This document shows, piece after piece, positions 20,835 to 30,210 of a stretch of DNA of 64,000 nt. Both the position numbers and the translations under genes were made by a program. Location: contig CAJXSR010000001.1 in assembly GCA_913061275.1 (NCBI GenBank), positions 124,001 through 188,000 on the forward strand, read 5' to 3'. Source of the DNA: an uncultured Paracoccaceae bacterium (lineage in GTDB: Bacteria; Pseudomonadota; Alphaproteobacteria; Rhodobacterales; Rhodobacteraceae). Numbering within the stretch: position 1 is the stretch's first letter; every line of letters starts with the position of its first letter. The notes under the pieces are model-generated. The model was not told where the DNA came from and made no database searches. It was given only the letters and a program-made list of their open reading frames with translations.

Positions 20835-22702
20835 GCGCTTTTATTAGATCGCGCGACACGAATCTTCCCCAATAGCAATGTAAGTGCGGCAGGCGTCATG
20901 CCATCAATCCGGCCAGCCTGCGCAAGTGTGGCTGGGCGTACTGTTGTTAATTTTTGCTGTAACTCGTTTGATAGACCCGGAATACCCACATAATCAAACC
21001 CGTCAGGAATACTAAACTGTTCATCGCGGCGCATTGCCTGAATATCATTTTTTTGCCGGTCAATCAGTTTTGCATAAACTGCATCGCGCTCTACTTGTTG
21101 TGCTGTGTTATTATCTAACTCTTTGATTTCAGGCCATATGTTAGACAAAACAGATAAATCAATATCTCTAAATGCTAATAATTCCAAAGCATTGCGACGA
21201 ATGCCATCTTGGTTAATTTTGATACCACTCTTACCTGCCTCATTGGGTGTTATCGTTGTTTGAGATAGCATGACTTTTGCAGCAGTAAGGCGTTCCATTT
21301 TCTTTAAAAAATGCAACTTACGTTCATCATGTACCAAACCTAAATCAATACCTTTTTGCGTAAGCCTTTGGTCTGCATTATCGGCGCGCAATGAAAGTCG
21401 ATATTCGGCACGAGAAGTAAACATCCGGTAAGGTTCAGACACTCCACGCGCTGTAAGGTCATCAATCATAACGCCAATATACGCTTCAGCGCGATCAAAA
21501 TGAACAGCTTCTAGGCCGAAAGCGTTGCGACTTGCATTTAATCCAGCCACCAAACCTTGGGCTGCCGCCTCTTCATAACCTGTTGTGCCATTTATTTGGC
21601 CTGCGAAATACAAACCTGATATGTTTTTTAGCTCTAATGAAGGCTTCAGTGATCTTGGATCAATGTAATCATATTCTATAGCATATCCTGGTTGTAATAT
21701 TCTAACCTCTTCAAGACCCACAATGGATTTTACATATTCTTCCTGCACTTCAACTGGCAGAGATGTCGAAATGCCGTTTGGATAAATTACATTATCAGTA
21801 AGGCTTTCGGGTTCAAGAAATATTTGATGTGATGATTTATCTGCAAACCGAATTATTTTATCTTCAATTGAGGGGCAATAGCGTGGTCCGACACCATCGA
21901 TATGACCACCGTACATAGCTGATTTTGAAAGGTTTTTTTCAATAATCTCGTGTGTTTTTTCGTTGGTATGGGTGATACCACATGATATTTGCCGGGCGAA
22001 AGCATTCTTGTGCATAAAGGAAAATAGTGAGGGCTCATTATCTGCCGGCTGAAATTCTAGGTTGTCCCAATTTATAGTTTTTCCATCAAGGCGTGGTGGC
22101 GTACCAGTTTTCAAACGCCCCATAGGTAAATTAAAACTATCCAACCGTTCTGCTAGAGGAATTGTAGCTGCGTCACCCATTCGGCCACCAGAACGAGATA
22201 TATTTCCAATATGAATAACACCGCGCAGGAAGGTTCCAGTCGTTAAAATAACCGAAGCGGACTTTAACTTTGTGCCGTCCGCTAAAGTAACACCTTTTAT
22301 TACATTTCCTGTTTGCAATAGATCGGCGACTTCCGCCTCGATTACATTTAAACCTTCTTTATTAGTAAATTCTTCCTGCATGGCCGATTTATACAAAGCA
22401 CGGTCAGCCTGTGTTCTTGGCCCTTGTACCGCAGGGCCTTTACGTCGGTTAAGCAGGCGAAATTGAATACCTGCCTTATCTGCAACGCGGCCCATAGCAC
22501 CATCCAGCGCATCTATTTCACGCACCAAATGGCCCTTGCCCAAACCACCTATCGCTGGGTTACAAGACATTTCGCCTATTTTAGAAAATTGATGCGTTAC
22601 CAATGCCGTTTTCGCACCCGCTCGCCACGCCGCTTGTGCCGCTTCTGCCCCCGCATGACCACCACCTATAACAATTACATCAAAATGTTTCACGTGAAAC
22701 AA
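20831..22702 (-). CDS. mnmG: tRNA uridine-5-carboxymethylaminomethyl modification enzyme MnmG (GidA)
   Basis: FAD-dependent partner of MnmE that installs the cmnm5 group on U34 of certain tRNAs. The 623 residues have the FAD-binding [16 protein letters not shown] at about residues 10-25, the conserved [44 protein letters not shown], and a C-terminal helical domain. The start codon region itself is a parS site, so the N-terminus reads MFHVKHF. It is 15 bp downstream of mnmE and overlaps rsmG by 4 bp. Confidence 0.97.
   Translation of the reverse strand: MFHVKHFDVIVIGGGHAGAEAAQAAWRAGAKTALVTHQFSKIGEMSCNPAIGGLGKGHLVREIDALDGAMGRVADKAGIQFRLLNRRKGPAVQGPRTQADRALYKSAMQEEFTNKEGLNVIEAEVADLLQTGNVIKGVTLADGTKLKSASVILTTGTFLRGVIHIGNISRSGGRMGDAATIPLAERLDSFNLPMGRLKTGTPPRLDGKTINWDNLEFQPADNEPSLFSFMHKNAFARQISCGITHTNEKTHEIIEKNLSKSAMYGGHIDGVGPRYCPSIEDKIIRFADKSSHQIFLEPESLTDNVIYPNGISTSLPVEVQEEYVKSIVGLEEVRILQPGYAIEYDYIDPRSLKPSLELKNISGLYFAGQINGTTGYEEAAAQGLVAGLNASRNAFGLEAVHFDRAEAYIGVMIDDLTARGVSEPYRMFTSRAEYRLSLRADNADQRLTQKGIDLGLVHDERKLHFLKKMERLTAAKVMLSQTTITPNEAGKSGIKINQDGIRRNALELLAFRDIDLSVLSNIWPEIKELDNNTAQQVERDAVYAKLIDRQKNDIQAMRRDEQFSIPDGFDYVGIPGLSNELQQKLTTVRPATLAQAGRIDGMTPAALTLLLGKIRVARSNKSA
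22686..22701. promoter_or_regulatory. parS centromere site at the mnmG start
   Basis: A second perfect TGTTTCACGTGAAACA palindrome, starting one base inside the mnmG start codon. It is about 3.5 kb from the proposed origin and 2.2 kb from the other parS copy. It forms codons 1-6 of mnmG (peptide MFHVKH). Confidence 0.93.
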
Positions 22703-22717
22703 CCCTATCTTTAAATT

Positions 22718-24016
22718 CTATTTCCCAAGGCAAAAACTGGAAAATATCTCATCAAGTATGTGTTCTACATCAACGCGACCAATAAGGGAATTCAAAGCAT
22801 AAATTCCTTGATGCATTTCTAATGCGGCAACTTCAGAAAACCCATAACCATCTGATATTATTGACTTACCTTCTGAAATATACGATATTGCTTTAGTAAG
22901 CGCCACACGATGCCGTTCGTGTGTAGCAACTTGCGTATTGGATGATTTCAGTTCTAGCTTGTTTGAGATTTCTAAAATTAGATCATCGATTCCCGCACCC
23001 GTTATAGATGATACATTCAACCCTTTTTGTTCGGGGCGTAAATCTGATTTTGACCAAACTTGAATATCATCCGACGAAGGCGAAATTCCATATTCAGATC
23101 GAATGCCGTTTTCATTTAGAAATACGCGTAAATCTGCCTGCTTTGCCCGGTCTATTGCGCGCTTAACACCTATTGTTTCAACAATATCGTCAGTTTCGCG
23201 CAACCCAGCTGTATCTAGCAGCGTTACGGGCAAGCCGTTTATGTTCATTCTTACTTCAATAACATCGCGCGTCGTGCCTGCAATTTCTGATGTAATCGCA
23301 GCCTCACGTCCTGCTAGGGCGTTAAGTAAGGTAGACTTACCTGCATTTGGGGGCCCGACTATTGCAATTTCATATCCTTCACGAATACGTTCGGCGGCGA
23401 AACTACCTTTTACCTGCTCCTTAAGATCGTCTAAGGTTTTTGTTAACAATTCAAATACTTCAGGTGTTACATCCTGGGGAACATCTTCATCAGCAAAATC
23501 TATTGTGGCTTCAATAAGCGCCACTGCACGTATTAAGTCACGCCGCCATTCTTCAACTTTATCTGTAAGTCCGCCCTGCATAACCAGCAAAGCTTGCTTT
23601 TGTTGCAATTCAGTTTCAGCGTCAATTAAATCACCTAATCCCTCTACTTGTGAAAGATCTAAGCGGTTATTCATTAAGGCCCTTCTGGTAAATTCACCCG
23701 GATCGGCCATGCGGCAATTATCAAGATCTGAAAGTCGCGCAAATACCGATGAAATAACCGCAATACTACCATGGCACTGCAGCTCTATAACATCTTCGCC
23801 AGTAAAGCTTGCAGGGCCCTTAAAGCCGATAACTAAAGCTTCATCAATAATTTCATTATGTTTGTTTAGTAAATTTCTAACAACAGGATTGCGGACAGGT
23901 GTATTGAGTTTAGTTATTTCCAGTGCTGCATTAAATGCACCAGACCCAGAAATTCGTATAACAGAAACTCCAGCACGACCTTTAGCAGTAGCAAGCGCAA
24001 AAATTGTATCAGACAT
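22718..24016 (-). CDS. mnmE: tRNA modification GTPase MnmE (TrmE)
   Basis: GTPase that, with MnmG, modifies the wobble uridine of tRNA. The 432 residues comprise an N-terminal folate-binding domain beginning TIFALATAKGRAGVSVIRISG, a helical domain interrupted by a Ras-like G domain (P-loop GPPNAGKSTLLNAL near residue 218, GTTRD switch, DTAGLRET), and the C-terminal FCLGK with the catalytic-type Cys. It is followed 15 bp later by mnmG. It begins 26 bp after rho ends. Confidence 0.97.
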   Translation of the reverse strand: MSDTIFALATAKGRAGVSVIRISGSGAFNAALEITKLNTPVRNPVVRNLLNKHNEIIDEALVIGFKGPASFTGEDVIELQCHGSIAVISSVFARLSDLDNCRMADPGEFTRRALMNNRLDLSQVEGLGDLIDAETELQQKQALLVMQGGLTDKVEEWRRDLIRAVALIEATIDFADEDVPQDVTPEVFELLTKTLDDLKEQVKGSFAAERIREGYEIAIVGPPNAGKSTLLNALAGREAAITSEIAGTTRDVIEVRMNINGLPVTLLDTAGLRETDDIVETIGVKRAIDRAKQADLRVFLNENGIRSEYGISPSSDDIQVWSKSDLRPEQKGLNVSSITGAGIDDLILEISNKLELKSSNTQVATHERHRVALTKAISYISEGKSIISDGYGFSEVAALEMHQGIYALNSLIGRVDVEHILDEIFSSFCLGK

Positions 24017-24042
24017 ATAGTAACCCTTTGTTTTTAAGGGGT

Positions 24043-25314
24043 TTATGTATTCATTGAATCAAAGAAGTCAGCGTTAGATTTTGTTTGCTTAAGCTTACCA
24101 AGTAAAAACTCTATCGCATCTGTTGTGCCCATAGGGTTAAGAATTCTACGCAAAACAAACGTTTTAGCCATATTCCCTGGATCGGTTAACAATTCCTCTT
24201 TACGTGTACCTGATTTCATTATGTCTATCGCAGGGAATACACGCTTATCAGCAATTTTACGATCCAGAACAATTTCCGAATTACCTGTACCTTTAAATTC
24301 TTCAAAGATCACTTCATCCATACGCGACCCCGTATCGATTAGGGCGGTTGCGATAATCGTTAGTGATCCACCTTCTTCAATGTTCCGTGCAGCCCCAAAG
24401 AAGCGTTTTGGGCGCTGTAGGGCGTTCGCATCAACACCACCTGTCAAAACTTTACCAGAGGACGGTACAACTGTGTTAAACGCCCGTCCAAGCCTAGTGA
24501 TACTATCAAGTAAGATCACAACATCGCGCTTATGTTCTACAAGACGCTTAGCTTTTTCAAGAACCATTTCAGAAACCGCTACGTGACGCGTAGCCGGCTC
24601 ATCAAAAGTAGAAGACACAACTTCACCCTTAACAGAGCGTTTCATATCTGTAACTTCTTCAGGACGTTCGTCAATTAGAAGTACTATTAGATAACATTCA
24701 GGATGATTTTTTTCGATAGAATGGGCAATATTTTGCAAAATAACGGTTTTACCAGTTCTGGGTGGTGCAACAACCAAAGAACGTTGGCCTTTACCAATAG
24801 GGGCAACTAAATCAATAACACGTGCAGATTTGTCTTTTCTGGAAGGATCATCAATTTCCATCGTCAAACGTTCTTCAGGATAAAGCGGCGTTAGATCATC
24901 AAAGTGCACTTTATGCTTGGCATTTTCTGGATCGGTGAAATTAATTGATATTGGTTTTGTAAGTCCAAAATACCGCTCACCTTCATTTGGTGCCTGAATA
25001 ACACCCTCTACTGTATCACCTGTACGCAATGAATATTTACGCATTTGCGTTGGGCTTACATAAATATCTTCAGGTCCAGGTAGGTAATTTGATTCTGGTG
25101 ATCGTAAAAATCCAAATCCATCTTGTAAAACTTCTAAAACACCATCCCCAACAATTTCACAGCCTTCTGCTGCCATTTCTTTCAAAATAGCAAACATCAT
25201 ATCACCTTTGCGCATTGATGATGCGTTTTCTATTTCTAATTCCTCTGCCATTTTCAATAAATCTGCAGGGGCTTTTGCTTTCAATTCAGAAAGACTAATC
25301 GTTTCACTATTCAT
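24043..25314 (-). CDS. rho: Transcription termination factor Rho
   Basis: Hexameric RNA helicase that ends transcription at rut sites. It has 423 residues, with the N-terminal RNA-binding domain ([20 protein letters not shown]), Walker A APPRTGKT near 180, Walker [14 protein letters not shown], and the R-loop region. It leads the leftward run rho-mnmE-mnmG-rsmG-parA-parB, and is 117 bp after hemJ. Confidence 0.98.
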   Translation of the reverse strand: MNSETISLSELKAKAPADLLKMAEELEIENASSMRKGDMMFAILKEMAAEGCEIVGDGVLEVLQDGFGFLRSPESNYLPGPEDIYVSPTQMRKYSLRTGDTVEGVIQAPNEGERYFGLTKPISINFTDPENAKHKVHFDDLTPLYPEERLTMEIDDPSRKDKSARVIDLVAPIGKGQRSLVVAPPRTGKTVILQNIAHSIEKNHPECYLIVLLIDERPEEVTDMKRSVKGEVVSSTFDEPATRHVAVSEMVLEKAKRLVEHKRDVVILLDSITRLGRAFNTVVPSSGKVLTGGVDANALQRPKRFFGAARNIEEGGSLTIIATALIDTGSRMDEVIFEEFKGTGNSEIVLDRKIADKRVFPAIDIMKSGTRKEELLTDPGNMAKTFVLRRILNPMGTTDAIEFLLGKLKQTKSNADFFDSMNT

Positions 25315-25431
25315 AACAGACTACTCGCGTTTGTTTGCGGGGATTATATATTTGAAGAGAGCTTATAAACGGTGGGGGACACCAAGCTTTTATGACTTTT
25401 AATCTGAAACTTATGAAAGAGTCAAATACTG

Positions 25432-25884
25432 TTAAAAGGGCCGTGCAATTACCATCACAACAATAATAATCATTAAAACCGTAGGTATTTCATTTGCAAG
25501 CCTATAACCCTTACCTGATAATCTGGGCATTCCTTTTGTAAGTAATTTTCTTTCTTTTGAAAGCCAACCGTGAAAAGCTGACATAAGAATTACCATTATT
25601 GCTTTTACCCAAGGCCAACCTTCAGACCAATCAATAATACCAGGTGTAAAGACCATTAAAAGCCCACAAACCCATGTGATAATCATTGCCGGATTTATTA
25701 TACGTTTAAGTAGTAAATATTCCCAGCGTTCTAATGTCACTTTAGGATCAAATGCTTTAGGGTCAGTTTCTACATGGTACACAAATAAACGTGGTAAATA
25801 GAGCATACCTGCCATCCATGAAATAACAGCAATTACATGTAATGATTTTATCCAAGGATAAATATTTGAAAGAATGTCAGTCAT
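25432..25884 (-). CDS. hemJ: Protoporphyrinogen oxidase HemJ
   Basis: Membrane enzyme that oxidises protoporphyrinogen IX to protoporphyrin IX in heme synthesis, in place of HemG or HemY. I start it at the ATG at 25884 (MTDILSNIYPWIKSLHVIAV), giving 150 residues, the normal length. An open frame continues upstream to 26115, but that extension is low-complexity, AT-rich and unlike any HemJ. Key features are the conserved His in SLHVIAVISWMAGMLYLPRL and four or so membrane helices. It is the last leftward gene before the proposed origin. Confidence 0.9.
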   Translation of the reverse strand: MTDILSNIYPWIKSLHVIAVISWMAGMLYLPRLFVYHVETDPKAFDPKVTLERWEYLLLKRIINPAMIITWVCGLLMVFTPGIIDWSEGWPWVKAIMVILMSAFHGWLSKERKLLTKGMPRLSGKGYRLANEIPTVLMIIIVVMVIARPF

Positions 25885-26298
25885 TATTAACCCTAGTTTA
25901 GAAGACCCTATAATAAATAATATATAGTAAGGTTGTTGTTTGTAGTAGGAACAGTGAGTAATAAGGATAAAATTTAAATGCACAATTATCATTATAAATT
26001 TTTTGCGTGATAAGTTATAAACATCTTGGTAGTAAATCTGATTAAGATAATAAAAACAATATGTTAAAAATATTATGGGCGGTATATAAATCTGAATAAT
26101 AAATTCTGTTAACATTTAACAATGATAGAAATTAAAGTTATTCCTTGTGGACAATAAAATTGGAAGCGGGGGTAATATTTAGAAAACCACATGCTTTTAA
26201 AATATGTGGAAGTTTTGTTAATCCCTTACAAAATGTATCTACAAGTTATAAACAGGCTACAGGTGTATATTTTAACATAGAAAATCAAAGGTAAACTC
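25885..26298. other. Proposed chromosome replication origin (oriC)
   Basis: This 414-bp gap between divergent hemJ and maf holds no convincing gene and is strongly AT-rich. DnaA-box-like 9-mers with one mismatch to TTATNCACA are TTATAAACA at 26015-26023 and 26246-26254, and TTGTCCACA (reverse strand) at 26146-26154. Less exact copies are near 26183 and 26205. Transcription runs outward on both sides, parS and parAB are within 8 kb, and base composition of the + strand shifts from C-rich to G-rich across it. In Caulobacter the origin is also next to the maf-aroE-coaE-dnaQ block, on the hem-gene side. The function is inference. Confidence 0.65.
26012..26254 (+). repeat. Direct repeat AAGTTATAAACA, two copies in the proposed oriC
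   Basis: The 12-mer AAGTTATAAACA occurs at 26012-26023 and again at 26243-26254, 231 bp apart and in the same orientation. The last nine bases of each match a DnaA box except at one position. A related TTATAAACG is at 25363-25371, between rho and hemJ. Confidence 0.75.
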
Positions 26299-26895
26299 GT
26301 GACAACTGTTGTTCTTGCATCTGGATCTAGTATTCGGGCTAAGCTTTTACGCGATGCTGGTGTTAGATTTTCTACGAAAGTAAGCAAAATTGATGAAGCA
26401 TCAATAATTGCATCTTTAAAGACGGAAAAAGCAAAACCGAAAGATGTTGTAGATTTATTAGCAGAATATAAAGCCCAGCGCGTTGCTTTGAAATATAGCG
26501 ATGCGATCGTAATTGGGTGCGATCAAATATTGGTCTGTGATAAAGAAATATATGAAAAGGCACAAACGCTTGATGCGGCACGTTCAACACTTCAGTCTTT
26601 GCGCGGTAAAGCACATCAATTAATGTCAGCAGTTGTTATTTTTGAACAGGGAAAACCAGTTTGGCGCCATATGGGGCGGGCACAACTGGTTATGCGTGAT
26701 TTCTCAGATTTATATTTAGAGAATTATATTGAGCAAAACCGCGATACAATTTTAAGTTCTGTAGGGTGCTATAGGTTAGAAGAAGAAGGTGTGCAGTTAT
26801 TTTCACACATCCAAGGCGACTATTTTACAATTTTAGGGATACCCTTATTAGAGGTGCTAGGTTTTCTACGATCTCATGGGGTTTTAAAACAGTGA
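26299..26895 (+). CDS. maf: Maf-like nucleotide pyrophosphatase
   Basis: A Maf-family protein that hydrolyses non-canonical or excess nucleoside triphosphates; family members differ in preference (dTTP/UTP or modified pyrimidines). It has 198 residues from a GTG start, opening VVLASGSSIRAKLLRDAGV, with VIGCDQILVCD carrying the catalytic Asp and the C-terminal GDYFTILGIPLLEVLGFLR. It is the first rightward gene after the proposed origin and overlaps aroE by 4 bp (GTGA). Confidence 0.9.
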   Translation: MTTVVLASGSSIRAKLLRDAGVRFSTKVSKIDEASIIASLKTEKAKPKDVVDLLAEYKAQRVALKYSDAIVIGCDQILVCDKEIYEKAQTLDAARSTLQSLRGKAHQLMSAVVIFEQGKPVWRHMGRAQLVMRDFSDLYLENYIEQNRDTILSSVGCYRLEEEGVQLFSHIQGDYFTILGIPLLEVLGFLRSHGVLKQ

Positions 26896-27725
26896 AGACA
26901 GATAAAATTATTAAGGCAGCCGTAATAGGATGGCCAATTAACCATAGTAAGTCACCGCTAATTCACGGGTATTGGCTGGCTAAAGCAGGTATTCTAGGCA
27001 GTTATGAAGCTATAGGAATTGCACCTGAAAGCTTTAATGCAGGTATTAGTAATTTGGTATTGCAAGGTTATGCTGGGTGTAACGTTACGATACCGCATAA
27101 AGAAACAGCGCTGAATAAGGCGGATAGTGTTTCTGATAGGGCGCAGGCGATAGGCGCTGCAAATACGCTGGTTTTTAAAGATGGTAAAATTTTCGCGGAC
27201 AATACAGATGGTATTGGGTTTATTAATAATTTGAAACAAGGCGCACCTGATTGGCGCGCATCTGCTGGAACGGCACTTGTTTTGGGTGCAGGGGGTGCCG
27301 CACGCGCTATCGTTTATGCATTGTTGCAAGATGGTGCGCCAAAAGTTTTAATTGCTAACCGTACTTTGGAAAAAGCTAAAATACTTTCAGATTTTTTTGG
27401 TGATAAGGTTGGCGTCGTTTCAATAAATGAAGTTCCAGATGCGCTGGGGGAAGTTCATACGTTTGTGAATACAACTGCACTGGGTATGACGGGGCAACCT
27501 GAGTTAATTATTGATATTTCCAGCCTTCCTAAAACTGCATTGGTAACAGATATTGTATATAATCCCTTAACAACTGATTTGTTAAAGCAAGCCCAAGGCC
27601 TTGGTTTGATAACTGTAGATGGTTTGGGAATGCTACTGCACCAGGCAGTGCCGGGGTTTGAGGCTTGGTTTGGTGTGCGACCAGTTGTTGACGTTGAATT
27701 GCGCCAGAAAGTTTTGGCTGGGTGA
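26892..27725 (+). CDS. aroE: Shikimate dehydrogenase (NADP+)
   Basis: Reduces 3-dehydroshikimate to shikimate in aromatic amino acid synthesis. It has 277 residues from a GTG start; NHSKSPLIHGYWL binds substrate, NVTIPHKETAL carries the catalytic Lys, DNTDGIGF the paired Asp, and LVLGAGGAARAIVYAL is the NADP Rossmann loop. It overlaps maf by 4 bp and coaE by 4 bp. Confidence 0.96.
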   Translation: MKTDKIIKAAVIGWPINHSKSPLIHGYWLAKAGILGSYEAIGIAPESFNAGISNLVLQGYAGCNVTIPHKETALNKADSVSDRAQAIGAANTLVFKDGKIFADNTDGIGFINNLKQGAPDWRASAGTALVLGAGGAARAIVYALLQDGAPKVLIANRTLEKAKILSDFFGDKVGVVSINEVPDALGEVHTFVNTTALGMTGQPELIIDISSLPKTALVTDIVYNPLTTDLLKQAQGLGLITVDGLGMLLHQAVPGFEAWFGVRPVVDVELRQKVLAG

Positions 27726-28333
27726 TGTGTGATTTGTACGTTCTGGGCCTTACAGGCTCAATAGGAATGGGAAAATCGACTACTGCGGAAATGTTTCGTG
27801 ATGAAGGGATCGCCGTTTGGGATGCGGATGCAGCCGTTCATGAATTATATACCACTCACGTTGATACAATTAATGAAATTGCTGTCATTGCGCCAGTTGC
27901 AGTAGGGGCAGACGGTGTAAGTCGTGAAATACTGCGCAATTTGTTACAGGCTGATGATACGTTGTTTTCAAAGCTTGAGAAAATCGTTCATCCTGCCATT
28001 CGAATGCACCGAGATGCATTTTTAGACCGATGTCGTGATTTAAAGTTGCAGTTGGCTGTAGTAGATATTCCACTGCTTTTTGAAACCCAAGCGGATAAAT
28101 GGCTAGATGGCATATTGGTTGTTACTACTGATCCAGAAACGCAACAAAGTCGTGTGATGGCACGTAAGGGTATGACAAAACAGGCCTTTGATATGATTTT
28201 ATCGAAACAGTTACCTGATACAGAAAAACGCGCCCGCGCAGATTTTATTATTGAAACAAAAACGCTGGATTATGCGCGGTCTGAAGTTCATAGTTTAATT
28301 AAGAAACTAACGGATAAACCGAAAAATGCGTGA
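27722..28333 (+). CDS. coaE: Dephospho-CoA kinase
   Basis: Phosphorylates dephospho-CoA in the last step of coenzyme A synthesis. It has 203 residues with the P-loop GLTGSIGMGKSTTAEMF near residue 8 and DADAAVHEL after it, then DIPLLFET. GTG at 27722 and ATG at 27725 are adjacent start options. It overlaps aroE by 4 bp and dnaQ by 8 bp. Confidence 0.95.
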   Translation: MMCDLYVLGLTGSIGMGKSTTAEMFRDEGIAVWDADAAVHELYTTHVDTINEIAVIAPVAVGADGVSREILRNLLQADDTLFSKLEKIVHPAIRMHRDAFLDRCRDLKLQLAVVDIPLLFETQADKWLDGILVVTTDPETQQSRVMARKGMTKQAFDMILSKQLPDTEKRARADFIIETKTLDYARSEVHSLIKKLTDKPKNA

Positions 28334-29024
28334 AATTGTTTGGGATACAGAAACAACAGGGTTTGAGGCCGAAGGCGGTGACCGTTTGGTAGAAATCGGG
28401 GCGGTTGAGCTGTTTAATCATATGCCAACGGGGAAAGTTTACCATCAATATGTCAACCCTGAACGCTCCATGCCGCAAGAGGCATTTGCTGTGCATGGTT
28501 TGGGCGATGAATTTTTATCTGATAAACCGCTTTTTAAAAATATTGCACAAGGTTTTCTTGATTTTATTGGTGATGCTGTAATTATTGCCCACAATGCTAA
28601 ATTTGATATGCGATTTATTAATGCAGAGCTAAAAAGAATTGGGAAAAGTCCTATTCCGATGTCTCAATCGCTTGATACATTAGATATCGCACGTAAAAAA
28701 TTTCCGGGCGCACAAAATTCTTTAGATGCTTTATGTCGCCGTTTTGGGGTAGATAATTCTGCCCGCGAAAAGCACGGTGCGCTACTGGATAGCGAAATAC
28801 TAGCAGAGGTGTATTTAGAGTTAATAGGGGGCCGCCAACCCGATTTTGCCTTAAGCGTTGTTGGTAGAAGAGAAACCCAAACAATTCAGTCACAAAATAC
28901 CATTCAAACGCCAAAACAGCGCTTAAAACCATTAAAACCTAAGCTGACAGAAAATGAGGCCAAAGCGCATCAGAAGTTTATTGATAAACTAGGTGATGAT
29001 GCGCTTTGGAAAAACTTGAATTAG
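28326..29024 (+). CDS. dnaQ: DNA polymerase III epsilon subunit (proofreading exonuclease)
   Basis: The 3'-5' exonuclease that proofreads the replicative polymerase. It has 232 residues, with the exonuclease motifs DTETTG at about residues 6-11 (Exo I), AHNAKFDMRFI (Exo II), and KHGALLDSEILAEVY (Exo III, His and Asp). A basic tail after about residue 185 would contact the polymerase alpha subunit. It overlaps coaE by 8 bp and ends against convergent secB with a 4-bp overlap. Confidence 0.95.
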   Translation: MREIVWDTETTGFEAEGGDRLVEIGAVELFNHMPTGKVYHQYVNPERSMPQEAFAVHGLGDEFLSDKPLFKNIAQGFLDFIGDAVIIAHNAKFDMRFINAELKRIGKSPIPMSQSLDTLDIARKKFPGAQNSLDALCRRFGVDNSAREKHGALLDSEILAEVYLELIGGRQPDFALSVVGRRETQTIQSQNTIQTPKQRLKPLKPKLTENEAKAHQKFIDKLGDDALWKNLN

Positions 29025-29536
29025 TTAGGCGTTTGATTTTCAGCAGTCAAACGGGCCAATTCGGCGCGGTAAAGCTGAACAAAATCAATGTTATCAACGT
29101 TTAATGGTGGAAATCCACCGTCTGCAGTAACGTCACGCACAATGCGGCGCACAAACGGAAACAACATGCGTGGGCATTCGATCATCAAAAATGGATGTAG
29201 CTGGTCTTCTGGTACATTTTCAATGTGAAACAAACCTGCATATTCAACTTCTAGCAAAAAGATTGTTTCTTCTTGCGCAGTTGCAGAAATTGTTAATTTT
29301 TGAATAACTTCATATTGGTTTTCTTGGCCTTTACGGGCGTCCAAATTTACTTGAACATTAATATCTGGCTGAGCTTGTTGACCAGAATTTTTCTGAGCAG
29401 CAACATTTTCAAAAGATAGATCACGAATATATTGATTTAAAATCTGCATACGTGGTGCGGCTTGTTCAGTGGGTGCCGCCTGTTCTGGTGTTTCCACTTT
29501 ATCTTCAGTGGTCTCTTTTTCTTTTTTCTTTGCCAT
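29021..29536 (-). CDS. secB: Protein-export chaperone SecB
   Basis: Cytoplasmic tetrameric chaperone that keeps preproteins unfolded and delivers them to SecA. It has 171 residues. The core begins QILNQYIRDLSFENV and ends with the LFPFVRRIVRDVTADGGFPP region; a longer, charged N-terminal tail (about 30 residues) and a short C-terminus fit alphaproteobacterial SecB. It is convergent with dnaQ and followed by fxsA upstream on the same strand. Confidence 0.95.
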   Translation of the reverse strand: MAKKKEKETTEDKVETPEQAAPTEQAAPRMQILNQYIRDLSFENVAAQKNSGQQAQPDINVQVNLDARKGQENQYEVIQKLTISATAQEETIFLLEVEYAGLFHIENVPEDQLHPFLMIECPRMLFPFVRRIVRDVTADGGFPPLNVDNIDFVQLYRAELARLTAENQTPN

Positions 29537-29613
29537 TTGTGGTCTCCGTAAAGAATTTTGAAGCTTCCTAACAGGTAAACCAATATCCTACAATAAAGTT
29601 TATTCAGTCAGGT

Positions 29614-30093
29614 TTAATGTTTTGTCCAGCCTGATCCATTAGAACCATCCTGGTCATCATCGATAACTGAAAATTCACCGTCTAAAACAGAACTATCTGT
29701 ATTTTGTTTTCGGCTTTGTGCAGGATTGCCAACCACAAACCCACCACTTAGAACTTTAGTTGCGCCCCAATTTATCAGGGCAGAGCGGATTGGCGGAATT
29801 AGCAAAGAAAAGCCAACCGCATCGGTAAAAAAACCTGGGGTTAGCAATAAAACGCCTGATACAAGAATAAGTGCGCCATGCGCTATTGGATCAACCGGGT
29901 TTTGGCCTGTGTTTAAGTTGGTTTGTAAACGCGTAAGCGTGGATATACCTTGTTTACGTAACATTGATGTGCCGATAATCGCTGTCAAAACTACAGTTGC
30001 TAAGGTTGGCCAAAGACCAATAAGCCCGCCAACTTGAATAAACAGGCCAATTTCGATGATTGGTATAAGAATAAACAAAATAAGTAGCGGCAT
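29614..30093 (-). CDS. fxsA: FxsA family membrane protein
   Basis: A 159-residue inner-membrane protein. The FxsA core is clear: PIIEIGLFIQVGGLIGLWPT with two or three helices, then a GTSMLRKQGISTL loop and LLLTPGFFTDAVGFSLLIPP, followed by a soluble, Asp/Ser-rich tail of about 45 residues. FxsA is named for suppression of phage T7 exclusion by the F plasmid in E. coli; its ordinary role is unknown. It is divergent from timA. Confidence 0.88.
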   Translation of the reverse strand: MPLLILFILIPIIEIGLFIQVGGLIGLWPTLATVVLTAIIGTSMLRKQGISTLTRLQTNLNTGQNPVDPIAHGALILVSGVLLLTPGFFTDAVGFSLLIPPIRSALINWGATKVLSGGFVVGNPAQSRKQNTDSSVLDGEFSVIDDDQDGSNGSGWTKH

Positions 30094-30210
30094 AATCGTC
30101 CTTTCGACTTTCTCACTATATAGTTGGTGGACTTGATGTATCCAAGACCATAAATATGTATAAGAAGAAAGATCACAAGAGATCTACACGAAATATTGAA
30201 AGGTCGCTCA

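Noticed and set aside
23103-24020. 305-codon open frame opposite mnmE
   Set aside because: Composition typical of an antisense shadow; mnmE itself is fully intact and has clear motifs.
25887-25901. TTAA-N7-TTAG resembling a CtrA box near the proposed origin
   Set aside because: One mismatch, and such AT-rich matches are expected by chance in this gap.
25885-26115. Upstream extension of hemJ by 77 codons
   Set aside because: The extra sequence is AT-rich, low-complexity and unlike HemJ; the ATG at 25884 gives the normal length.
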